Source: an uncultured Bacteroidaceae bacterium (GTDB lineage Bacteria > Bacteroidota > Bacteroidia > Bacteroidales > Bacteroidaceae). Taken from it: 64,000 bases of DNA. The DNA is taken from positions 1 through 64,000 of the forward strand of contig CALULY010000014.1 in the NCBI GenBank assembly GCA_944321635.1, in the 5' to 3' direction. The notes beneath the pieces are model-generated. The model worked only from the letters and a program-made list of their open reading frames with translations, searched no databases and was not told the DNA's origin. Position numbers and translations under genes: made by a program. Positions 8,397 to 17,393 of this stretch are shown in pieces; within the stretch, counting starts at the first letter, position 1, and every line of letters begins with the position of its first letter.

Positions 8397-9713
8397 TCAA
8401 CGTCTCATCATCATGCGTCCCATCTTGTTGCCGGTCATCATCTTCATCATCTTCCTGATGCCCTCGAATTGTTTGAGCAGCTTGTTGACTTCCTGGATGT
8501 TAGTCCCGCTGCCCTTGGCGATGCGCTGCTTGCGGCTGCCGTTGAGCAGTTCGGGATTGGTCCTTTCCTTGGGTGTCATCGACTGGATGATTGCCTCGAT
8601 GCTCTTGAATGCGTTGTCGTCTATGTCAATGTCCTTGATGGCTTTGCCCACGCCCGGGATCATGGAGGCAAGGTCTTTGAGGTTGCCCATCTTTTTTATC
8701 TGATGGATCTGGGCGAGGAAGTCGTTGAAGTCGAATTGGTTTTTCTGTATCTTCTGCTGGAGCTTCTTGGCTTCCCGCTCGTCGTATTGTTCCTCGACTT
8801 TCTTGACCAGTGATACGATGTCGCCCATGCCGAGTATGCGGCTCGCCATGCGGTCGGGATAGAAGATGTCGATTGCATCCAGCTTCTCGCCCGTACCGAC
8901 AAATTTGATGGGTTTGTTGACCACCGTCTTGATTGACAACGCCGCTCCGCCGCGTGTGTCGCCGTCGAGCTTGGTGAGCACCACGCCGTCAAAGTCGAGG
9001 CGGTCGTTGAATTCCTTTGCAGTGTTGACCGCATCCTGTCCCGTCATCGCATCGACGACAAACAGGGTCTCGTCAGGTTTGATGGTATCCTTGATGGCGG
9101 CAATCTCGTCCATCATCTCTTCGTCGATGGCCAGGCGGCCGGCGGTGTCGATGATGAGCAGGTCGAAGCCCTTTGATTTGGCCTCGGCGACGGCATGGCG
9201 GGCTATCTCGACCGGATCCTTGCTGTCAGGCTCGCTGTAGACCGGTACGCCGATCTGTTCGGCAAGCACCTTGAGCTGCTCTATCGCCGCCGGGCGGTAG
9301 ACGTCGCACGCCGCCAGCATGGGCTTGCGGTTGCGCTTTGTCTTGAGCATGAGGGCGAGTTTGCCGGTGAATGTCGTTTTGCCCGACCCCTGGAGTCCCG
9401 ACATGAGCACGGTGGTGAGGTCTGTGCGCAGGTTGACTTGCGCCGCCTCGCCTCCCATGAGCGTGGTCAGCTCGTCTTGCACTATCTTGACCATCAGCTG
9501 ACTGGGCTTGAGGGCGGTCAGCACGTTCTGCCCCAGGGCTTTGGCTTTCACCGTGTCGGTGAATGTCTTTGCAACCTTGTAGTTGACGTCGGCTTCGAGC
9601 AGTGCCTTCCTTACGTCCTTGAGCGTCTCGGCGACGTTGATCTCGGTGATCTTGCCCTCGCCTTTGAGTATTTTGAAAGACCGTTCCAGCCTTTCGCTTA
9701 GATTGTCAAACAT
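8397..9713 (-). CDS. ffh: Signal recognition particle protein Ffh
   Basis: This 438-residue GTPase of the SRP binds signal sequences and 4.5S RNA and targets nascent membrane proteins to FtsY. It shows the N domain, then the G domain with P-loop [20 protein letters not shown] and [10 protein letters not shown]. It ends with a methionine-rich M domain whose tail is very Met/Arg-rich ([20 protein letters not shown]). It is the first gene of the minus-strand block and has its own promoter. The 4.5S RNA gene is not recognisable in the window. Confidence 0.97.
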   Translation of the reverse strand: MFDNLSERLERSFKILKGEGKITEINVAETLKDVRKALLEADVNYKVAKTFTDTVKAKALGQNVLTALKPSQLMVKIVQDELTTLMGGEAAQVNLRTDLTTVLMSGLQGSGKTTFTGKLALMLKTKRNRKPMLAACDVYRPAAIEQLKVLAEQIGVPVYSEPDSKDPVEIARHAVAEAKSKGFDLLIIDTAGRLAIDEEMMDEIAAIKDTIKPDETLFVVDAMTGQDAVNTAKEFNDRLDFDGVVLTKLDGDTRGGAALSIKTVVNKPIKFVGTGEKLDAIDIFYPDRMASRILGMGDIVSLVKKVEEQYDEREAKKLQQKIQKNQFDFNDFLAQIHQIKKMGNLKDLASMIPGVGKAIKDIDIDDNAFKSIEAIIQSMTPKERTNPELLNGSRKQRIAKGSGTNIQEVNKLLKQFEGIRKMMKMMTGNKMGRMMMRR

Positions 9714-9755
9714 ATAGCGTCGTGATTGTCTTGTTTCCTAATCAGTCAAGTGCCG

Positions 9756-9787
9756 CAAAGATAGGAATAAAACGAAAAGTTGCCAAC
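9756..9787 (-). promoter_or_regulatory. Promoter of ffh
   Basis: On the minus strand a TTG (complement at 9785-9787) is followed by a 21-bp spacer and TATCTTTG (complement at 9756-9763). The leader to the ffh start codon is about 35 bases. The next 210 bases (9788-9997) hold nothing I can identify. Confidence 0.7.
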
Positions 9788-9997
9788 CGCCAACGTGTTA
9801 ACTCGCCCGTGCCTCATGGACGATGTGGCGGGACGCATATTATATATGGTATAGGCGACTTGCACCGCGTCGCCCGCTGTGCCTCGTCTTTGGACGGGGA
9901 ATCCGCATCGGATGCAAGGGACGTGGAGGGGCGCGACCAATCGTGTCCCTAAGGTTGATGCCCCGCCATTCAGATGGATGGGGTGAGTGATAATTCC

Positions 9998-10232
9998 GGT
10001 TTGGTCGGGCATGAATTTCACTTAGGTCTGGCCTAAAGTTCAATTCCCCCGTACATAAAGTATATTCAGAACTTTTGTTTATATATTCAAAACTTCTGTT
10101 TATATAAACAAAAGTTCTGTTTATATATTCAAAAGTTTTGTTTTAACTTTATGTACCGGGGAATTGAACTTTTGGTCTGACGTGTTGGGAGTTTGTGTCC
10201 GGCCTTATCCAATTTTCCCAAAGGATTCGTCC
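9998..10232. repeat. Family A composite palindromic array 1
   Basis: The centre (10061-10144) is four 21-bp units, each with a CARAAnTTYTG dyad joined by TTTATATA-type linkers. It is flanked by inverted arms of about 35 bp (TAAAGTTCAATTCCCC and GTACATAAAGT on the left, complements on the right). Outside these, on both sides and pointing inward, lie 21-22-bp units with the core GTCnGRCATAAASTT, two on the left and about three on the right. The middle of the palindrome is GTTTATATAAAC. It lies between divergent ffh and the B12 operon. Similar copies are at 22781-22993 and 36940-37166. Confidence 0.85.
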
Positions 10233-10311
10233 GGCTCGTCCCTTTGAGGCGCGGCTGCGGCACTTGAGCCTAAATCTGTGGCGGGCGTGGGGTCGGGACG
10301 AAACACTTTGC

Positions 10312-10319
10312 TATCTTTG
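10312..10319 (+). promoter_or_regulatory. -7 box of the cobalamin transport operon
   Basis: TATCTTTG fits the Bacteroides -7 consensus and lies immediately before the riboswitch aptamer, so transcription would start at or next to its first stem. No good -33 TTG is visible at the usual distance. Confidence 0.55.
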
Positions 10320-10321
10320 CA

Positions 10322-10504
10322 GCGTCGCAGTGGCTCGTTCCTGCCGGGGCGAGCCCAAGAGGGAATCCGGTGAGATGCCGGGACAGTGCCTGCTGCTGTG
10401 TTCCCCGACCGCGCACGCGGAATCCGACGCCACGATGGAGCCACTGGCCTGCTGGCCGGGAAGGCTGGCGGCGGAGGGGAGAGTCAGAAGACCTGCTGCG
10501 ACGC
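10322..10504 (+). promoter_or_regulatory. Cobalamin (B12) riboswitch
   Basis: The outer stem P1 pairs GCGTCGCAG (10322-10330) with CTGCGACGC (10496-10504). The conserved core GGTGAGATGCCGGGAC with CAGTGCC is present at about 10369-10388. The B12 box GTCAGAAGACCTGC is at 10483-10496. It precedes the btuF-like gene by 113 bases, so vitamin B12 should repress the importer. No U-rich terminator follows, which makes translational control more likely than attenuation. A long open frame crosses this region, but the start codon for the real gene lies after the aptamer. Confidence 0.93.
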
Positions 10505-10617
10505 ACATTGATTTGCGCTTGCGGGACACGGGCGGCAAACGGACTGCTCCCTACGGGGGCGATTCCCCTGCTTTCATCCTCTGGCTTGCGGCGCGTGACG
10601 ATTGGTTTACGGACTTT

Positions 10618-11772
10618 ATGGGCACATCACGCACAGCCATAGCGGCGGTCGCCGCCACCTTGCTTGCCACCCTTCCGACATTCCTCGCGGGATGCTCGGG
10701 GCGGGCGAGTCGCGGGGCGGACATTTTCACAGACACCATCTATGCCCCGGCATACGCCTCGGGGTTTGTCATCCTCGGATGCGACACCATGGCGAGCACA
10801 GTGTTGCGCGTCACTGACCCGTGGCAGGGCGCGCAGGGCGTGGTCATGGACTGCTTTGTGAGACGTGACGGCGAACTGCCTCCCGAGGGCTTCGACGGGC
10901 AGGTCGTCGAGGCGGGATGCGGGAGAGTGGTGTGTATGTCGTCATCCTACGTCGCCATGCTTGATTGCATCGGCGAGGTGCGGCGTGTGGCGGCGGTGTC
11001 GGGATTGGATTTCGTCAGCAATCCATACGTCGAGGCGCACAGGCAGGACATCACGGACGTCGGGGCTGAGCCTTCCGTCGAGATACTTGCGGCGTTGCGG
11101 CCCGGGGTGGTGATGCTTTACGGGGTCAACTCCGCGCAAACCGCGCTGACGGACAAATTGGAGGAGGCGGGTATACCATATATATATATGGGGGAATACA
11201 TCGAAAATTCACCTTTGGGCAAGGCCGAGTGGGTTGTCGCCGTGTCCGAGCTGCTCGATTGCCGTGACAAAGGCACAGCGGCATTCGCCCCGCTGCCTGC
11301 CAGATATGACAGCGTGAAGGCGTTGGTCGCCGGTCTGGGCGAGCGTCCCAAGGTGATGGTCAACGCTCCATGGGGTGACACATGGTATATGCCCTCGACA
11401 GCCAGCTATGTCGTGCGGCTAATCGAGGACGCGGGCGGCGAATACGTATACAAAGCCAACGCCACAAACGCCTCGTCCACCATAGGGATGGAGACCGCAC
11501 TCGCCTTGCTCGCGCAGTCGGATGTCTGGCTCGACGCGGGGAACGTGGGAAGCCTCGGCGGGCTGGTCACGGCCAATCCGGCATACGCATCCGTCCCACC
11601 CGTCACTGGCAAGCGGGTGTGGAATCCCGACCGCCGCACCAACGGGCGCGGGGCCAACGACTTTTGGGAGTCGGCAGTGGTCATGCCCGACGTGGTGCTG
11701 CGTGACTTGGTGGAAATCATGCACCCTGGCGCGACGGGCAGCGAACCTTACTTTTACAGACGACTGGAATGA
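10618..11772 (+). CDS. btuF: Cobalamin ABC transporter substrate-binding lipoprotein (BtuF-like)
   Basis: The 384-residue product begins with a lipoprotein signal peptide (LLATLPTFLAGCSG). It continues as a type III helical-backbone binding protein of the BtuF/FhuD group, with LVEVLAALRPGVVML-like and AGIPYIYMGEY strand-helix patterns. It would capture corrinoid delivered to the periplasm. The assignment to cobalamin rather than siderophore comes mainly from the B12 riboswitch upstream. The start at 10618 is chosen because the in-frame upstream codons lie in the riboswitch and lack signal character. The stop overlaps the permease start by 4 bp. Confidence 0.85.
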   Translation: MGTSRTAIAAVAATLLATLPTFLAGCSGRASRGADIFTDTIYAPAYASGFVILGCDTMASTVLRVTDPWQGAQGVVMDCFVRRDGELPPEGFDGQVVEAGCGRVVCMSSSYVAMLDCIGEVRRVAAVSGLDFVSNPYVEAHRQDITDVGAEPSVEILAALRPGVVMLYGVNSAQTALTDKLEEAGIPYIYMGEYIENSPLGKAEWVVAVSELLDCRDKGTAAFAPLPARYDSVKALVAGLGERPKVMVNAPWGDTWYMPSTASYVVRLIEDAGGEYVYKANATNASSTIGMETALALLAQSDVWLDAGNVGSLGGLVTANPAYASVPPVTGKRVWNPDRRTNGRGANDFWESAVVMPDVVLRDLVEIMHPGATGSEPYFYRRLE

Positions 11773-12806
11773 GCGCCACGGCACACCATGACATGACCCA
11801 CGGGGGCAGGCGTGGCGCGGTGGCATTCGCCGTGCTGGGCGTGCTGCTCGTCGTGCTGCTGGCCGTTGACCTGCTCACTGGCGACTCGGACTTGAGCCCC
11901 CGCGCTGTCATCGCCGCACTCTCGGAGCGGGATGGCGGCACGGGGCTGGCGTCGTCAATCATTGCCATCCGCTCGACACGCGCCGCCGTAGCCGTCATCG
12001 TCGGGGCTGCGCTCGCGGCGGGGGGCTTGCAGATGCAGACCGTGTTCCGCAATCCGCTGGCGGACCCCTACCTCCTCGGCATAAGCTCTGGGGCTTCGCT
12101 CGGCGCGGCCTTGATGATGCTGGGGCTGCCCCTGCTTGGCGCGCGGCTGCCGTCCACCGCTTTGTCTCTCGGCATTGCCGGGGCGGCGTGGATAGGCGCG
12201 GCGGTGGTGCTGCTTGCCGTCGGTGCTGTCAGCCGTTGGGTCAGGGACATACTCGGTGTGCTCATAATCGGAGTGATGTTTGGCTACGTCGCCAGTGCCG
12301 TGATACAGGTGCTCCAGTACCTCAGCTCCGCCGAGAGCCTCAAGCAATTCTCTCTCTGGTCGATGGGGGCGATAGGCAACGTCACCGCGCCAAAGGCGGC
12401 AGTCATGGCCGCCGTCGTAATCGCAGGCTTGCTGCTGTCGGTCATCTGCATCAAACCGTTGAACCTCCTGCTGCTCGGCGAGGATTATGCCCGGTCGATG
12501 GGTCTGGACGTGCGGCGGTCGAGGCTGCTCATCTTCACGTCCGTCACCCTGCTTGCCGGGACAGTCACGGCGTTTTGCGGACCGGTGGGTTTCATCGGGC
12601 TGGCCGTCCCGCACGTTGCCAGGATGATTTTCGCCAATGCCGACCACCGCGTCTTGCTGCCCGGCAGCATCCTGGTGGGCATGGACATGATGCTCGTGTG
12701 CGACATCCTTGCCAAGAACCTCGTGCTGCCTCTCAACAGCATAACGGCATTGATGGGCATACCGGTCATCATCTGGGTGGTCTTCAAGAACCTAAGGATC
12801 GTGTGA
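11769..12806 (+). CDS. btuC: Cobalamin ABC transporter permease (BtuC/FecCD family)
   Basis: This 345-residue inner-membrane permease has about ten transmembrane helices. The hallmark stretches are RSTRAAVAVIVGAALAAGG with LQMQTVFRNPLADPYLLG, then SGASLGAALMMLGLP and GFIGLAVPHVARM near the C-terminal coupling region. Two copies with the BtuD ATPase would form the translocation pore. It overlaps the btuF-like gene by 4 bp and is 1 bp from the ATPase gene, so the three are one operon under the riboswitch. Confidence 0.92.
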   Translation: MSATAHHDMTHGGRRGAVAFAVLGVLLVVLLAVDLLTGDSDLSPRAVIAALSERDGGTGLASSIIAIRSTRAAVAVIVGAALAAGGLQMQTVFRNPLADPYLLGISSGASLGAALMMLGLPLLGARLPSTALSLGIAGAAWIGAAVVLLAVGAVSRWVRDILGVLIIGVMFGYVASAVIQVLQYLSSAESLKQFSLWSMGAIGNVTAPKAAVMAAVVIAGLLLSVICIKPLNLLLLGEDYARSMGLDVRRSRLLIFTSVTLLAGTVTAFCGPVGFIGLAVPHVARMIFANADHRVLLPGSILVGMDMMLVCDILAKNLVLPLNSITALMGIPVIIWVVFKNLRIV

Positions 12807-12807
12807 T

Positions 12808-13575
12808 ATGATTGAACTGGACGACATCACCATAGGCCACGGCCGCGACATCCTGCTGCGCGGCGTGTCTTGCCGCATCGAGGCAGGCAAAGCCACCGCG
12901 CTGCTCGGCCGCAACGGGGCGGGCAAGAGCACTTTGCTGCGGGTGATGTCGGGCATGGCAAAGCCCATCGCGGGCCGTGTGTCTGTCGATGGCCGCGACA
13001 TCTCGGCGATGCGTCCACGCGAACTTGCCCGTGCCGTCAGCCTTGTCACGACCGAGAGGGTGAGGACACCCAACCTGTGCTGCCGGGACGTGGTGGCATT
13101 TGGCCGCGCGCCCTACACCAATTGGGTCGGGAGGATGAGTGATGACGACTATGCCATCGTCGAGCAGTCGCTCGCACTCGTCGGGATGTCGGCATACGCA
13201 CGTCGCACAATGGACACCATGTCTGATGGCGAGTGCCAACGCATAATGATTGCCCGTGCCTTGGCCCAGGACACACGGGTGATAATGTTGGACGAACCGA
13301 CCTCATTCCTCGACCTTCCCAATCGCTACGAACTGGTGTCGCTGCTCGCATCGACCGCCCATGAGAGGGGAAAGGCGGTGCTGTTCTCGACGCACGAACT
13401 GGACATCGCCCTGTCGTTGTGCGACACGGTGATGCTCATCGACAATCCCTCGCTGCTGTGCCTTCCCACCCGGGAGATGCTGGCCGAGCCACGTCTGGCG
13501 CGGGTGTTCGACACTCGGGGCTTTGACATGGGAGCCTACCTCCGCGCATTCGCCGAGCGTCGCAGGCGGTGGTGA
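12808..13575 (+). CDS. btuD: Cobalamin ABC transporter ATP-binding protein
   Basis: The 255-residue ATPase has Walker A GRNGAGKSTLLRV, the signature MSDGECQRIMIARALAQ, Walker B VIMLDEPTSFLD and the switch histidine in STHELDIAL. It powers the BtuC-type permease. The signature reads SDGE rather than the usual SGGQ, which is a tolerated variant in this family. It is the last gene of the operon, and a family B array follows 78 bases after its stop. Confidence 0.92.
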   Translation: MIELDDITIGHGRDILLRGVSCRIEAGKATALLGRNGAGKSTLLRVMSGMAKPIAGRVSVDGRDISAMRPRELARAVSLVTTERVRTPNLCCRDVVAFGRAPYTNWVGRMSDDDYAIVEQSLALVGMSAYARRTMDTMSDGECQRIMIARALAQDTRVIMLDEPTSFLDLPNRYELVSLLASTAHERGKAVLFSTHELDIALSLCDTVMLIDNPSLLCLPTREMLAEPRLARVFDTRGFDMGAYLRAFAERRRRW

Positions 13576-13652
13576 ATGCCGCCATTGCCACTGCCGGACG
13601 CATCGGGACGTGGTGCTGCTTGTCGCCTCTATGATGGTCCTTGACCCAGCCA

Positions 13653-13735
13653 GCAGCATACAATGATTTTGCGAAAAGCATACAATGATTTCTGGCATAG
13701 CATACAATGTTTCGCTCAAAACATACGATGATTTT
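13653..13735. repeat. Family B array 2: four 22-bp units
   Basis: CATACAATG or CATACGATG occurs at 13657, 13679, 13701 and 13722, so the steps are 22, 22 and 21 bp. The orientation is opposite to array 1. The units carry flanking A/T runs (ATTTTGCG, ATTTCTGG, TTTCGCTC). The array lies in the 361-base gap between btuD and the next gene. The rest of that gap has only an 8-bp inverted repeat (AGTAGTGA/TCACTGCT, about 13816-13843) and an AT-rich stretch that probably holds the next promoter. Confidence 0.87.
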
Positions 13736-13936
13736 GCATCCGGCAAAGTGCGGCACGATTAGGCACTGGCGATGGAGTGGCGGCGGGGATGCGGTCCAAA
13801 ACGGTTCACCATAAGTAGTGATTTTTGAAATGTCACTGCTACAATGCGACATTTTTTGACGTTTTGACCTCCTGCAATCGTTAAAGAAAGCTACATTTAC
13901 GGCAGCAAACATTAAAAACATCCAAACCAAATTGTT

Positions 13937-14908
13937 ATGAGAAACTTCCTCAACGGGCGTACGGCGGTGCTGTCCGCGCTGTTCACCCTCATGCCGTTTG
14001 CCACGGCATCGGCAGCCAACGAAGCTACGGGCTATGCAGTCCTCGGCGGCACACTGTTGTTTGCAATTCTTTTCGTCGTGATGGTGTTGCACATGGGCTA
14101 TGTCTTGTTCAAAGGCAAGAGTTATAAACAAGAGTTCACCGTAGACTACTTCCGTGAGAAACGCAGGCTGAAGATCGAGACACTCACCGCTGCCAAGGAA
14201 AAGGCAGAGCAGGATGCGCAGGACCCAAAGAACGCGGGCAAGGAGCAACCGGTCATCGTAATCCCCGAGACCGACCCTACTGATGAGGAGGTGGAACAAT
14301 GCTATGCGTTGCTCGAGGAGGCGTTTGACTGCTGGACGGTCATCAGCGGCGCGGGAGAGGAAGAACTCCGCACTCCCACTAAGATGAAACAAATCCGCAA
14401 ATCGAAGAAAGCCCTCGACAAGGTTATTGATCTCTGTCCCTACGAAGAGACTGTCATCAACCGGCTCAACGAGTTGTGCCACATAATAAATGTCTCCGAG
14501 GAGAGGAGTTTTAACGGATCGAAGATGCTCATCTGGATTTCTGTCATAGTGGGCGTAGTGGGAGCGTTTTTGACCAAGTCATGGGAGTTCCCGACATTTG
14601 TGGCCAGCGGGCTTGTGCTCTATTGGGTGGCGAGCCGCACACCGCAGTTTCTCATCGAGAAGCGTGCCGAACGCGGCGGGGGTAACATTTTCTCGGGTCT
14701 CATCGGCGGAGCTTTTGCAGCCGTGGCTACGGCCAAGACTTACAAGACTGTGACAAAGTGGAGTGACGGTACGACGACGACGGACTATGACAACTCCGAA
14801 ACGTGGATTTCCATCGTTATTGCCGTAGTGATATGTGTAGTGTTGGCGTGCCTGTTGTACTTCTGGGCGATGCTCAACTATCTGCGCAACTATGTATTCT
14901 ACTTCTGA
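13937..14908 (+). CDS. Membrane protein of unknown function
   Basis: I do not recognise a functional family. The 323-residue protein has an N-terminal signal-like helix (residues 10-27) and a second helix (about 33-55). A highly charged, probably cytoplasmic segment of about 120 residues (EKAEQDAQD, then many Lys/Glu) follows, then two helices near 195-235 and a last helix near 285-312. A conserved-looking stretch, RTPQFLIEKRAERGGGNIF with a glycine-rich GLIGGAFAAVATAK, lies between them. It is alone in its transcription unit and ends at a long stem-loop. Similar proteins are, to my knowledge, common hypothetical proteins in Bacteroidales. Confidence 0.85.
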   Translation: MRNFLNGRTAVLSALFTLMPFATASAANEATGYAVLGGTLLFAILFVVMVLHMGYVLFKGKSYKQEFTVDYFREKRRLKIETLTAAKEKAEQDAQDPKNAGKEQPVIVIPETDPTDEEVEQCYALLEEAFDCWTVISGAGEEELRTPTKMKQIRKSKKALDKVIDLCPYEETVINRLNELCHIINVSEERSFNGSKMLIWISVIVGVVGAFLTKSWEFPTFVASGLVLYWVASRTPQFLIEKRAERGGGNIFSGLIGGAFAAVATAKTYKTVTKWSDGTTTTDYDNSETWISIVIAVVICVVLACLLYFWAMLNYLRNYVFYF

Positions 14909-14930
14909 CCCGTCAGTTGTCATCTGATGA

Positions 14931-14970
14931 TTGAGGCGGCTGTACCTATGTCATGGTACAGCCGCCTCAA
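14931..14970. terminator. Stem-loop between convergent genes
   Basis: A perfect 15-bp stem (14931-14945 with 14956-14970, core GAGGCGGCTGTAC) has a 10-base loop. No T run follows on the plus strand, so termination efficiency is uncertain, but the position between two convergent genes fits a terminator. Confidence 0.65.
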
Positions 14971-15003
14971 TCCATTTGGCTCCCGTGGCCGTGATGCCGC
15001 GGC

Positions 15004-16284
15004 TCAGCCGCGCAATGCCTGATCGAGATCGTCGATTATGTCGCGCACATCCTCTATGCCCACAGACAGGCGTATGAGGTCTGGCGCCACTCCCGCCTCA
15101 CGCAGTTGCTCGTCTGACAGCTGGCGGTGGGTGTGGCTCGCCGGGTGGAGGACACAGGTCCTTGCGTCGGCCACGTGGGTGACGATGCTGATGAACTTGA
15201 GTCTGTCCATGAATGCGATGGCATCCTCACGGCTGCCTTTGAGACCGAATGCCACCACGCCGCACGTGCCGCCCGGCATATATTTCATAGCAAGGTCATG
15301 GTACTTGTCCCCTTCCAATCCGGGATAATCGACCCATGCCACGCTCTCGTTGTCCCTGAGCCACGAGGCGACACGCAGTGCATTGGAGCAGTGACGGGGC
15401 ATCCTCAGGTGCAAAGTCTCCAGACCCAGGTTGAGCAAGAATGCGTTCATCGGCGACTGGCAAGCACCCATGTCCCTCATCAGTTGCGCCGTAGCCTTGG
15501 TGATGAAGGCACGCCGGCCGAAAGCCTTGGTATAGGTCAGCCCGTGATAGGATGCGTCCGGGGTCGTCAGACCGGGATATTTGTCGGCTTGCGCTTCCCA
15601 ATCGAAGTTGCCGCTATCGACGATCGCGCCGCCAAGCGAAGTGGCGTGGCCGTCCATGTACTTTGTCGTCGAGTGCGTCACCAGGTCTGCGCCCCACTCG
15701 ATAGGGCGGCAATTGACCGGGGTCGCAAAGGTGTTGTCGATGATGAGCGGCACTCCGTGCGAATGGGCCAGACGTGCGAACTTCTCAATGTCGAGGACAT
15801 TCATCCCAGGGTTGGACAATGTTTCGCCAAAGACCGCACGTGTCGTCGGGCGGAAGGCACGGGCCAGCTCCTCCTCGGGGAGGTCTGGGTTGACAAATGT
15901 GACCTCGACGCCAAATTTGCGCAATGTCACGCCAAAGAGGTTGAATGTCCCTCCGTAGATGGTGGAAGAACAGACCAGGTGGCTCCCGGCCTCGCAGATG
16001 TTTATCACGGCATAGAGGTTTGCGGCCTGCCCCGACGAGAGCAGCATCGCCGCTTCTCCTCCCTCAAGTGCTGCTATCTTGGCGGCAACGGCATCGCACG
16101 TGGGGTTCTGGAGGCGTGAATAAAAGTAGCCCTCCGTCTCAAGGTCAAAGAGACGGGCCATGTCCTCGCTGGTGTCATATTTGAATGTAGTGCTTTGTAC
16201 GATAGGGACTATGCGCGGCTGGCCGGAACGTGGCTGCCATCCGCCTTGCACGCAGAGCGTGCCGATGCTCGGTTTCTTTTCCAT
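15004..16284 (-). CDS. metY: O-acetylhomoserine aminocarboxypropyltransferase (sulfhydrylase)
   Basis: This 426-residue PLP enzyme of the Cys/Met metabolism family makes homocysteine from O-acetylhomoserine and sulfide. Landmarks are the N-terminal TLCVQGGW with IVQSTTFKYDTSEDMARLF, the substrate motif YSRLQNPT and the PLP lysine in HSTTKYMDGHATSLGG. Its length of about 425 matches MetY/CysD rather than the 380-400 residues of MetB or MetC. It is monocistronic, with a -7 box TAACTTTG (complement 16310-16317) just upstream. Confidence 0.93.
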   Translation of the reverse strand: MEKKPSIGTLCVQGGWQPRSGQPRIVPIVQSTTFKYDTSEDMARLFDLETEGYFYSRLQNPTCDAVAAKIAALEGGEAAMLLSSGQAANLYAVINICEAGSHLVCSSTIYGGTFNLFGVTLRKFGVEVTFVNPDLPEEELARAFRPTTRAVFGETLSNPGMNVLDIEKFARLAHSHGVPLIIDNTFATPVNCRPIEWGADLVTHSTTKYMDGHATSLGGAIVDSGNFDWEAQADKYPGLTTPDASYHGLTYTKAFGRRAFITKATAQLMRDMGACQSPMNAFLLNLGLETLHLRMPRHCSNALRVASWLRDNESVAWVDYPGLEGDKYHDLAMKYMPGGTCGVVAFGLKGSREDAIAFMDRLKFISIVTHVADARTCVLHPASHTHRQLSDEQLREAGVAPDLIRLSVGIEDVRDIIDDLDQALRG

Positions 16285-16309
16285 TTGCTTCAGAATTAAA
16301 AAGAGGGGG

Positions 16310-16317
16310 CAAAGTTA
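16310..16317 (-). promoter_or_regulatory. -7 box of metY
   Basis: TAACTTTG on the minus strand fits the Bacteroides consensus, 26 bases before the start codon. No TTG is found at the expected distance. The remaining 220 bases up to the next gene show nothing else. Confidence 0.5.
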
Positions 16318-16537
16318 TCCATTAGCGGCATAAGCGGCCGTGCAGGAAATGTTTTTTAACCATGCACCGCGATGCACGATGTGCCGCCGATGCCACATTT
16401 GACAGGAAAAATGTCCCGATCGGAGGTTTTGTCCGCACGGATGGCACTTTTGGGCAGCCAATGTTTGACATCTTGCCTTTTTAGTCGTTTATTTGCCAGC
16501 AATAAGACTGGAAAACGATTTAAAAAACATAAATGTT

Positions 16538-17257
16538 ATGAGGAAAATCTTAGTGACTGCCGTCGCATTGCTCGCCGCCGTCGCGGCCGATGCGCAGGAT
16601 GCCGGGACGCGTGTCCCGGTGCAAAGGCCCTCCAAAGGCTCTGTCTCGACGGAAATACAGTTCAACCCGTTTGCGCAGGATGGCAAGACGTTCAGCATTG
16701 ACGGGATTAAAGCGCGGTTTTTCATCAGTGACCGCGACGCGTTGCGTGCCAAGATCGGGTTCGGGCTTGCGACCGACAAGGCCAGGACGGGCGCGGACGA
16801 GTCAGCTTACTCCAAGACCCGCAGCGGCGATGTCTCGATAGGTTTCGGCTACGAGCGTCACTTCCCGGTGGCAAAGAGGATTGATTTCTACGTCGGCGGG
16901 CAGTTTGAGTTCGCAAAACACTTCGCTTACAGCAAGGGGGAGGCGGCCAATTTCCATTATGAGGTGGAAGGCGCGGCCATCGGGGTCGCCGACGGCAGCA
17001 ATCCCTTTGCATCCCTCAACGGGGACAACCGCGCCTCGTCGTCGTTTGCAATCGCCGCATTGGGCGGCATGGACGTGTATGTCTACCGAGGGCTCTATTT
17101 GGGAACGGAACTCGGGTTTGACGTGACGGCGACGAAGTACGACAAGGTGAGGTTCAAGTCCAATGAATTCCCCGGAGTGGAAACCAAGGACACAGCAAAG
17201 AAGTTGAACATAGGCTTCTACATCGAGCCGACAATCCGCCTCGGCTACACGTTCTGA
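16538..17257 (+). CDS. Outer-membrane beta-barrel protein
   Basis: The 239-residue product has a signal peptide (MRKILVTAVALLAAVAADAQ). It then has alternating amphipathic strands with aromatic girdles (DVSIGFGYERHFPV, IDFYVGGQFEFAKHF, LYLGTELGFDVTAT) and ends on the aromatic residue Phe (LGYTF), all features of an eight-to-ten-strand barrel. Function is unknown, and it resembles general OmpA/OmpW-type porin-family barrels of Bacteroidota. The start at 16538 is the ATG that begins the signal peptide; the longer in-frame extension has no coding character. Confidence 0.85.
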   Translation: MRKILVTAVALLAAVAADAQDAGTRVPVQRPSKGSVSTEIQFNPFAQDGKTFSIDGIKARFFISDRDALRAKIGFGLATDKARTGADESAYSKTRSGDVSIGFGYERHFPVAKRIDFYVGGQFEFAKHFAYSKGEAANFHYEVEGAAIGVADGSNPFASLNGDNRASSSFAIAALGGMDVYVYRGLYLGTELGFDVTATKYDKVRFKSNEFPGVETKDTAKKLNIGFYIEPTIRLGYTF

Positions 17258-17393
17258 CCGACGGCAGTGTTGCATGACAAGGGCTGCCGCCCACGGTGCT
17301 GCGATGACAGGCCGGCGGGAGGCAGCCTCGTTTGTCCGTAAGCCCGCGAGACATGCTGCGGGGCGCGCGTGGTGGGATGCCATGCCAGTCGAA

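Noticed and set aside
10061-10144. CRISPR array
   Set aside because: Units are directly adjacent without spacers, differ from each other, and no cas gene is in the window.
9998-10232. Insertion sequence remnant
   Set aside because: No transposase fragment or target duplication was found at any of the family A, B or C loci; a MITE-type origin is left open but not claimed.
10195-10617. An N-terminal extension of the btuF-like gene by 141 codons
   Set aside because: It runs through the cobalamin riboswitch and the promoter; the signal peptide begins at 10618.
13816-13843. Terminator between btuD and the membrane protein gene
   Set aside because: The 8-bp inverted repeat is AT-rich, has a long loop and no T run, so it cannot be supported as a terminator.
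15127-16119. A 330-codon frame antisense to metY
   Set aside because: Composition without domain logic; the metY frame has every family motif.
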